Below are positions 58,101 through 64,000 of a stretch of 64,000 bases of DNA, in pieces (within the stretch, counting starts at the first letter, position 1; each line of letters starts with the position of its first letter). The notes beneath the pieces were generated by a model. The model was not told the DNA's origin. It searched no databases and saw nothing but the letters and a program-made list of their open reading frames with translations. A program made the translations under genes and the position numbers. The stretch comes from Glandiceps talaboti. Lineage: Eukaryota; Hemichordata; Enteropneusta; Spengelidae. The DNA lies in assembly GCF_964340395.1 (NCBI RefSeq), contig NC_135552.1:3589701-3653700 (forward strand), in the 5' to 3' direction.

Positions 58101-59307
58101 TATATACACTTTAAGTTCAAGTGTACAAGTATGCAGTAGTAATAAAAATCCCAGACCATGTGTCCATATGTCAGTAAGTTATAAATTTCTGCCGGGGAGG
58201 TTGACAGGGTTTGATCATTAATCACTCATATATGCTTTGGTACATGTATGTATGATACACATATTGATAAAAAGAACAAAAATTGACATGAGAATAGTTC
58301 CATAGTTCCAGTCACAGAAGCTTAGTAATGAAACATAGACATTGACTAAAACTCACCTCTCCCATAGTTATAAAACTGACTGGCCAGGAGGACTCCGGAT
58401 AAATATTTTCTAAATACCACTTAAAAGTTTTACAACTAAGTCTGTTACGTAATGCAAATCTGTCAGACAGGTCGCCAGGATCTGTGTTTGCTACAACTGG
58501 TTGCAGACGATAATAGAAATTTTTGTATTCATCCAACCACACCTCTGCTAGTCTTTTGTTATTTTTGTTGACATAGTTAGTTCCAGGAGGAAAGTGATAT
58601 GGTGATTTTTTACGGAAAACATGTCCAACGTGTGAGCAAGGGACTGTCTCCAGGATGCCACCACACATCCATATCTGAAAGGTAAAACTAAAAAGTTAGC
58701 ATCTACTGGTATACAGTATATTGTTCAGTAGGACATCCTAGTTTTGGAAACACATACTGTGACGAAATGCCAAGACTGATGGGTAATACAGATAGATCAG
58801 TGACAAAATATGAATAATGCATTCATCGTCAACTCAAACATTCAACTGTAGCCCTGATCCTTGGATATTTGGCATGACATACTTTTTGGCTTGACAGAAA
58901 GCCAAGATAGCCAAGAAAACAAAGTCTCTGGGCTAACTCAACTTGCACAGAAAACTCGAAATCACATCTTGAGTTGTGAATTAATTGTTGACTCATTCTA
59001 CCTTCTACTTTTGATCAACATGTTTATATTCATTATCAAAGGAAAGAAAGAGGACTGCAGTGATGAATCTGTCTGCCTACCATATTACCATTTTCCTTCC
59101 CAGATTTCAAATCTCCCTTGTTCAACACTTACTCCATCCCTCCCTTAATATCAAATTCTGGGGCAGGAGTACCATGTGTTTCAACCTACCTTGAATGAAA
59201 GTTCTAGATTTTCTCCACCCCAGATATCAAAACCTGGGTCATATGTACCCAACTCTTCAAAATAGGATTTATCAATAGCAAATAAACCACCAGCCATTGT
59301 TGGTGAT
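51998..59307 (-). CDS. Polypeptide N-acetylgalactosaminyltransferase, 5 exons, 5' incomplete
   Basis: Golgi type II membrane enzyme that starts mucin-type O-glycosylation by transferring GalNAc from UDP-GalNAc to Ser/Thr. The 5 exons here (823 nt, about 274 codons) join in phase: the GalNAc-T core ([59 protein letters not shown]) and a complete ricin-type lectin domain with three repeats. Catalytic N-terminal exons (DxH region, stem, membrane anchor) lie right of the window, so the next intron exceeds 4.6 kb. Layout and the C-terminus ([10 protein letters not shown]) resemble the GALNT1/13 type, but the paralogue is not settled. Its introns carry six different tandem arrays. Confidence 0.94.
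52151..54455. other. GalNAc-transferase intron: nothing recognised
   Basis: A 2.3 kb intron with no array, element or exon that I can support. Confidence 0.55.
54456..54590 (-). CDS. GalNAc-transferase exon (lectin beta repeat)
   Basis: Borders cttag/AT at 54590 and TGAT/gtaagt at 54456; 135 nt, phase 0-0. It encodes [20 protein letters not shown] then [21 protein letters not shown], with an intact CLD and QQW. Confidence 0.95.
54658..55985. repeat. 21-bp minisatellite with internal inversion (~60 copies)
   Basis: Unit ccttacatcatgttataatat (variants tcttt, tcatt, catgcta, and a 24-bp form with an extra aat). Forward from 54658 to about 55210, inverted from about 55211 to 55325 (taacatgatgtaaggatatt), then forward again to 55985. 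Confidence 0.97.
56047..56322. repeat. 20-bp minisatellite, 14 copies
   Basis: ctaccacacctggcattttg, differing only in cacAcc/cacGcc. Three reading frames stay open across it because 20 bp lacks stops; none is a gene. Confidence 0.97.
56513..57180. repeat. 13-bp minisatellite with higher-order pattern (~50 copies)
   Basis: tgacttgtacacg/a repeated. A larger period carries tgatttgtacaaacaaacatgttac (four times, about 56855-57080), and cgtgacttgtaaac/atgatttgtaat occur twice at 56563 and 56715. Open Tyr-Lys-Ser-Val-Gln frames across it are artefacts. Confidence 0.96.
57190..57568. other. GalNAc-transferase intron part: nothing recognised
   Basis: AT-rich, no feature. Confidence 0.5.
57569..57667 (-). 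CDS. GalNAc-transferase exon (lectin alpha repeat)
   Basis: Borders catcag/GT at 57667 and CCAG/gtagga at 57569; 99 nt, phase 0-0. It encodes [20 protein letters not shown] and [13 protein letters not shown]. The alpha repeat, with CLD, is the one that binds GalNAc-peptides in most family members. Confidence 0.95.
57668..58356. other. GalNAc-transferase intron: nothing recognised
   Basis: No repeat or exon seen. Confidence 0.5.
58357..58674 (-). CDS. GalNAc-transferase exon (end of catalytic domain)
   Basis: Borders tttcag/AT at 58674 and AGAG/gtgagt at 58357; 318 nt, phase 0-0. It encodes [60 protein letters not shown] and ITMGE. WMCGG..E..PCS.VGH and NN.RLAEVW.DEYK are conserved GalNAc-transferase motifs. 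The long exon fuses what are often two exons in relatives. Confidence 0.96.
58675..59189. other. GalNAc-transferase intron: nothing recognised
   Basis: A 95-codon plus-strand frame (58861-59148) has no recognisable homology and is not called. Confidence 0.5.
59190..59307 (-). CDS. GalNAc-transferase exon (Gal/GalNAc-T motif)
   Basis: Borders tcacag/AT at 59307 and CAAG/gtaggt at 59190; 118 nt, entry phase 2, exit phase 0. It encodes [20 protein letters not shown] then [18 protein letters not shown], the Gal/GalNAc-T motif that shapes the catalytic site. First exon of the gene visible in this window. Confidence 0.96.
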
Positions 59308-59529
59308 CTGTGAAAATAGAGATTTTTGTGAAATTCATATTTAATACTTCATTCATTTAATTTTCTAACATTAACTAAATACTTCCCTACAGTCAAGTCA
59401 AGGGTCAGTAGTATACAAGATACATGTGATTGTTTCTGTTAATACCAGGTTGTGATCTGTTTGAATCTGAATGCAAGTGTATACATGAAAATAAGGGATG
59501 GAGATATAAGTGTACAATGAACATTGCCA

Positions 59530-60112
59530 AATAACCTCAATAATTACCACAAATGGAGCTGTGGTATTAGTAAGAAATATAACACAAATGGAGCTCTGTT
59601 ACTGGGAAGAAATATAACACAAATGTAGCTCTGGTATTAGGAAGAAATACAACACAAATGTAGCTCTGGTATTTGGAAGAAGTGTACCACAAATGTAGCT
59701 CTCGTATTTGGAAGAAATACAACACAAGTGTAGCTCTGGTATTAGTAAGAAATACAACACAAATGTAGCTATGGCATTAGTAAGAAATGTGCCACAAATG
59801 GAGCTGTGGTATTAGAAAGAAATGTACCACAAATGGAGCTGTGGTATTAGTAAGAAATGTGCCATAAATGGAGCTGTGGTATTAGTAAGAAATGTACCAC
59901 AAATGGTGCTGTGGTATTAGAAAGAAATGTACCACAAATGGAGCTGTGGTATTAGTAAGGAATGTGACACAACTGGAGCTGTGGTATTAGTAAGGAATGT
60001 ACCACAATTGGAGCTGTGGTATTAGTACGAAATGTACCACAATTGGAGCTGTGGTATTAGAAAGAAATGTACCACAATTGGAGCTGTGGTATTAGTAAGA
60101 AATGTACCACAT
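59530..60112. repeat. 35-bp minisatellite, about 16 copies
   Basis: taccacaaatggagctgtgg + tattagtaagaaatg. Left copies are diverged (tagctctggta, gaagaaata), right copies more uniform. Confidence 0.95.
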
Positions 60113-60344
60113 TGTCTGTTCTCATTCCTATGTCTACTATACATGTATCAAGAGTTTGAAATTGAAGTCCACAATAAAGTCAGCTGAAGTCAGTGCACAA
60201 AATACACACTAAAATTACAGTTACTGTATAATATCAGATCATGTTAATCAAGGCAGTTATTTAAGAGTTTTAATTTTGGAGCGATTGATGACCTTAAACT
60301 AGGTCATTAACTTTACATAGTGACTGGACGTGTGTCAGACCCTA

Positions 60345-61375
60345 ATGGTCAGACCTTTCCTTATTATCAAATATGTACAACTTCCATTTAAGGCCATAAA
60401 CTGTAGTGCCTGGACGTGTGTGTCAGACCTTTCCTTATTATCAAATATGTACAACTTCCATTTAAGGCCATAAACTGTAGTGCCTGGACGTGTGTGTCAG
60501 ACCTTTCCTTATCAAATATGCACAACTTCCATTTATGGCCATAAACTGTAGTGCCTGGACGTGTGTGTGTGTGTCAGACCTTTCCTTATTATCAAATATG
60601 CACAACTTCCATTTATGGCCATAAACTGTAGTGCCTGGACGTGTGTGTGTATGTGTGTCAGACCTTTCCTTATTATCAAATATGTACAACTTCCATTTAT
60701 GGCCATAAACTGTAGTGCCTGGACGTGTGTGTGTGTGTGTGTGTCAGACCTTTCCTTATTATCAAATATGTACAACTTCCATTTATGGCCATAAACTGTA
60801 GTGCCTGGACGTGTGTGTCAGACCTTTCCTTATCAAATATGTACAACTTCCATTTATGGCTGTAAACTGTAGTGCCTGGACGTGTGTGTGTGTGTGTGTC
60901 AGACCTTTCCTTATTATCAAATATGTACAACTTCCATTTATGGCCATAAACTGTAGTGCCTGGACGTGTGTGTGTGTGTGTGTCAGACCTTTCCTTATTA
61001 TCAAATATGTACAACTTCCATTTATGGCCATAAACTGTAGTGCCTGGACGTGTGTGTCAGACCTTTCCTTATCAAATATGTACAACTTCCATTTATGGCT
61101 GTAAACTGTAGTGCCTGGACGTGTGTGTGTGTGTGTGTCAGACCTTTCCTTATTATCAAATATCTACAACTTCCATTTATGGCCATAAACTGTAGTGCCT
61201 GGACGTGTGTGTCAGACCTTTCCTTATCAAATATGTACAACTTCTATTTAAGGCCATAAACTGTAGTGCCTGGACGTGTGTGTGTGTGTGTGTCAGACCT
61301 TTCCTTATTATCAAATATCTACAACTTCCATTTATGGCTGTAAACTATAGTGCCTGGACATGTGTCAGACCTTTG
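60345..61375. repeat. ~70-90 bp repeat with nested TG microsatellite, ~13 copies
   Basis: gtagtgcctggacgtgtgtg...tcagacctttccttattatc...aaatatgtacaacttccat...ttatggccataaact. Each copy has its own (TG)n length, and a ttattatc/ttatc choice. The size difference between copies comes mostly from the TG tract. Confidence 0.96.
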
Positions 61376-61404
61376 AAAAACTCTTACTTATCATCAAATT
61401 TGAG

Positions 61405-62550
61405 GTTCCATACTGATGGCTATCTAGGCCACTGATGTGGTACTTAGACGTGAACTACCATACCGATGGTTATCTAGGCCACTGACGTGGTACTTAGACG
61501 TGAACTACCATACCGATGGTTATCTAGGCCACTGACGTGGTACTTAGACGTGAACTACCATACTGATGGCTATCTAGGCCACTGACGTGGTACATAGACG
61601 TGAACTACCATACTGATGGCTATCTAGGCCACTGACGTGGTACTTAGACGTGAACTACCATACCGATGGTTATCTAGGCCACTGACGTGGTACTTAGACG
61701 TGAACTACCATACTGATGGCTATCTAGGCCACTGACGTGGTACTTAGACGTGAACTACCATACTGATGGCTATCTAGGCCACTGACGTGGTACTTAGACG
61801 TGAACTACCATACTGATGGCTATCTAGGCCACTGACCTGGTACTTAGACGTGAACTACCATACTGATGGCTATCTAGGCCACTGACGTGGTACTTAAACG
61901 TGAACTACCATACTGATGGTTATCTAGGCCACTGACCTGGTACTTAGACGTGAACTACCATACTGATGGCTATCTAGGCCACTGACATGGTACTTAGACG
62001 TGAACTACCATACTGATGGTTATCTAGGCCACTGACCTGGTACTTAGACGTGAACTACCATACTGATGGCTATCTAGGCCACTGACGTGGTACTTAAACG
62101 TGAACTACCATACTGATGGCTATTTAGGCCACTGACGTGGTACTTAGACGTGAACTACCATACTGATGGCTATTTAGGCCACTGACGTGGTACTTAGACG
62201 TGAACTACCATACTGATGGCTATCTAGGCCACTGACGTGGTACTTAGACGTGAACTACCATATTGATGGCTATTTAGGCCACTGACCTGGTACTTAGACG
62301 TGAACTACCATACTGATGGCTATCTAGGCCACTGACCTGGTACTTAGACGTGAACTACCATACTGATGGCTATCTAGGCCACTGACGTGGTACTTAGACG
62401 TGAACTACCATACTGATGGCTATCTAGGCCACTGACCTGGTACTTAGACGTGAACTACCATACTGATGGCTATCTAGGCCACTGACGTGGTACTTAGATG
62501 TGAACTACCATACTGATGGTTATCTAGGCCACTGACGTGGTACTTAGACA
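61405..62550. repeat. 50-bp minisatellite, about 23 copies
   Basis: ccatactgatggctatctag + gccactgacgtggtacttag + acgtgaacta. Common variants: gatggt/gatggc, gacgtgg/gacctgg, ctaTct/ctaTtt. Confidence 0.98.
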
Positions 62551-64000
62551 TGTATATACCTTTTCTTTACTAATTTATGTATTCAGCTGTCTGTTGATAA
62601 GCTGTACAATTGATTTTGTTCTTTCTATTGTAAAGTTTTCATTTCATACTCTGATTTCAATAACACAATCCATAGTTTGTGTTTGTTGTATTAAACAGCA
62701 TATGGATCTTTCACAGCCAACCAAATTTCATACATGTAGCTACATAATCATTTTGCCAAGGATTGCATGCTGATATATAACTTATACTTGTTCAATATTA
62801 TTCTTAGCCCCCAAACACTCAGTTTTTTTAGTGCTCCTAGTACTTAGCTTTTTGAGTACTTGACTGGAGCATTCAACATGAAGTAGTTGATTTGATGACT
62901 AAAACCTAAAATATATAGTAATCATTATATGAAATGCTTGTCTGACTAATCTCTAACAGTAACAGTAACAGTAACAGTAAGTAAGCATGTCATTTTGTTG
63001 TAGTATAATTGTTGGTCTGCTAAATCACAGTTTGGTTGGCTGTCACAATGCCATTTTTACATCAAATTCATTTGGGGGACGATTTTCAAATGTCAGGGTC
63101 CCTTTATTTTGTTTAGGGTGAGTACTAATATCATAACAAGAACATGTCCCTCTATTCACATTTTACAATGTATTGAGTTTCAAACACAGACTTGTCAATG
63201 TTGTTTCACACTCATTTGGTTTTTCAAGTAGGAAACCATGATAAAATTGTTTTATAAATTAAACATCCAAAATAAATACAAAATGGCCATTTCAACTTTT
63301 TATCCAAAATTTGTATGTATATAGTGTTTTGTGTACAAATAAATTCTGTGCTATATCATGTAATTCTATGATGTCACATGATTCTGTGCTGATGTCATGT
63401 AATGGTATGTTGATGTCATGTAATCCTGTGCTGGTATCATGTAATTCTGTAAGGTCATGTGATTCTGGGCTAATCTACAGCTTCTCTTTTGCCACTAGAG
63501 GTTGATTTTGATCTTAAAATGGTATTCTTAATGTGTCTTGGCTACAAAATCAAAACAATACACAGTATACAGAAAACAAGGTACATCAAAGTGAGAGCAA
63601 AACACAAAGGCCAATTAACATATACAGAACGATAAATAATGACAAATTAAGATAATAAAGTAAAATAATAATGATAATAATAATAATGGCTGACACACGA
63701 GGGTAGCACAACAGAAAAATTACATTTGATTTAAAAATTGTCATATATATACTGGTGCATATATAATGAAATGTGTATTGATTTTGTGTGTAATGAAAAA
63801 TTTACAAAAACAGTATTCTATAGTGGACTCCTAACACGAGATTGATGCGTTAACAGAGAACTTAAATTGATTCATTAAGAGTGTGGACTGCAGTTGGATA
63901 AAAACTAAACAATGTGTGATTAGAACCTGATTTGATAAAACAGTACTGCTCACTGTACTATTCATACCTGCATAATCGCATAAGACAGGGACTAATCCCA
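62551..64000. other. GalNAc-transferase intron part: nothing firm
   Basis: A short degenerate repeat around tgatgtcatgtaattctgtg lies at 63350-63465, and an (ATA/ATG) tract at 63665-63690. No upstream GalNAc-transferase exon is visible. The final bases (gacagggactaatccca) resemble the end of the 45100 element. Confidence 0.5.

Noticed and set aside
60462-61435. Chains of 70-105 codon frames on both strands
   Set aside because: Repeat translations of the TG-containing minisatellite.
63979-64000. Possible GalNAc-transferase exon end (gattatgcag/gtatga) at the right edge
   Set aside because: The translation does not match the family, and the sequence resembles the end of the dispersed 45100 element.

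Overview
The window is eukaryotic, and an animal. Coding sequence is split into short exons with GT/AG borders and consistent phases, introns are long, and the intergenic and intronic DNA is full of microsatellites, minisatellites, LINE and Penelope-like retroelements and TIR elements. Two metazoan genes are recognisable, both on the minus strand. The repeat style (minisatellites that grow out of exon/intron borders, TIR elements carrying microsatellites, antisense GIY-YIG retroelements) suggests a marine invertebrate deuterostome. Amphioxus is my best guess, but the species is an inference.

Gene 1 (41891 down to 2858, continuing off the left edge) is a receptor guanylyl cyclase of the natriuretic-peptide/speract receptor type. 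I could place 16 coding exons whose phases join without a break over about 755 codons: signal peptide, ligand-binding ANF-receptor domain, juxtamembrane Cys pair, one membrane helix, and a pseudokinase (kinase homology) domain up to the APE/DVYSFG region. The dimerisation helix and cyclase domain must lie left of the window. Gene 2 (59307 down to 51998, 5' part off the right edge) is a polypeptide GalNAc-transferase. Five exons cover the GalNAc-transferase core motif and the complete C-terminal ricin-type lectin domain. A possible nested plus-strand gene ends at 13117, and an unidentified minus-strand exon may lie at 44812-44943.

Introns of gene 1, left to right: a tandemly duplicated 1.3-1.5 kb unit with a TIR element (1-2813); Harbinger-like and other inverted-repeat elements (4089-5409, 6043-8247, 8938-9347); a microsatellite element (9840-10980); a decayed LINE whose 3' UTR has become a 1.6 kb minisatellite (17530-20050); a microsatellite TIR element split by an inverted LINE (20592-22174); three Penelope-like fragments (23341, 29480, 39080), all antisense to the gene; a 2 kb 55-bp array (26772-28803); a 41-bp array cut in two by an open LINE (30888-36583); and a 1.8 kb Harbinger-like element (37211-38988). 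Between the genes are a 150-bp repeat element and a 25-copy 50-bp array. The introns of gene 2 hold six further unrelated arrays (54.6-62.5 kb).

The most interesting observation is that the 41-bp array of intron 3 is built from the last ~23 nt of exon 3 plus its 5' splice site. Intron 3 therefore carries about 70 copies of a donor-like site. A second, smaller case sits at exon 11 (56-bp repeats), and a third possible case links the 50-bp array at 46 kb to a candidate exon border at 44.95 kb.
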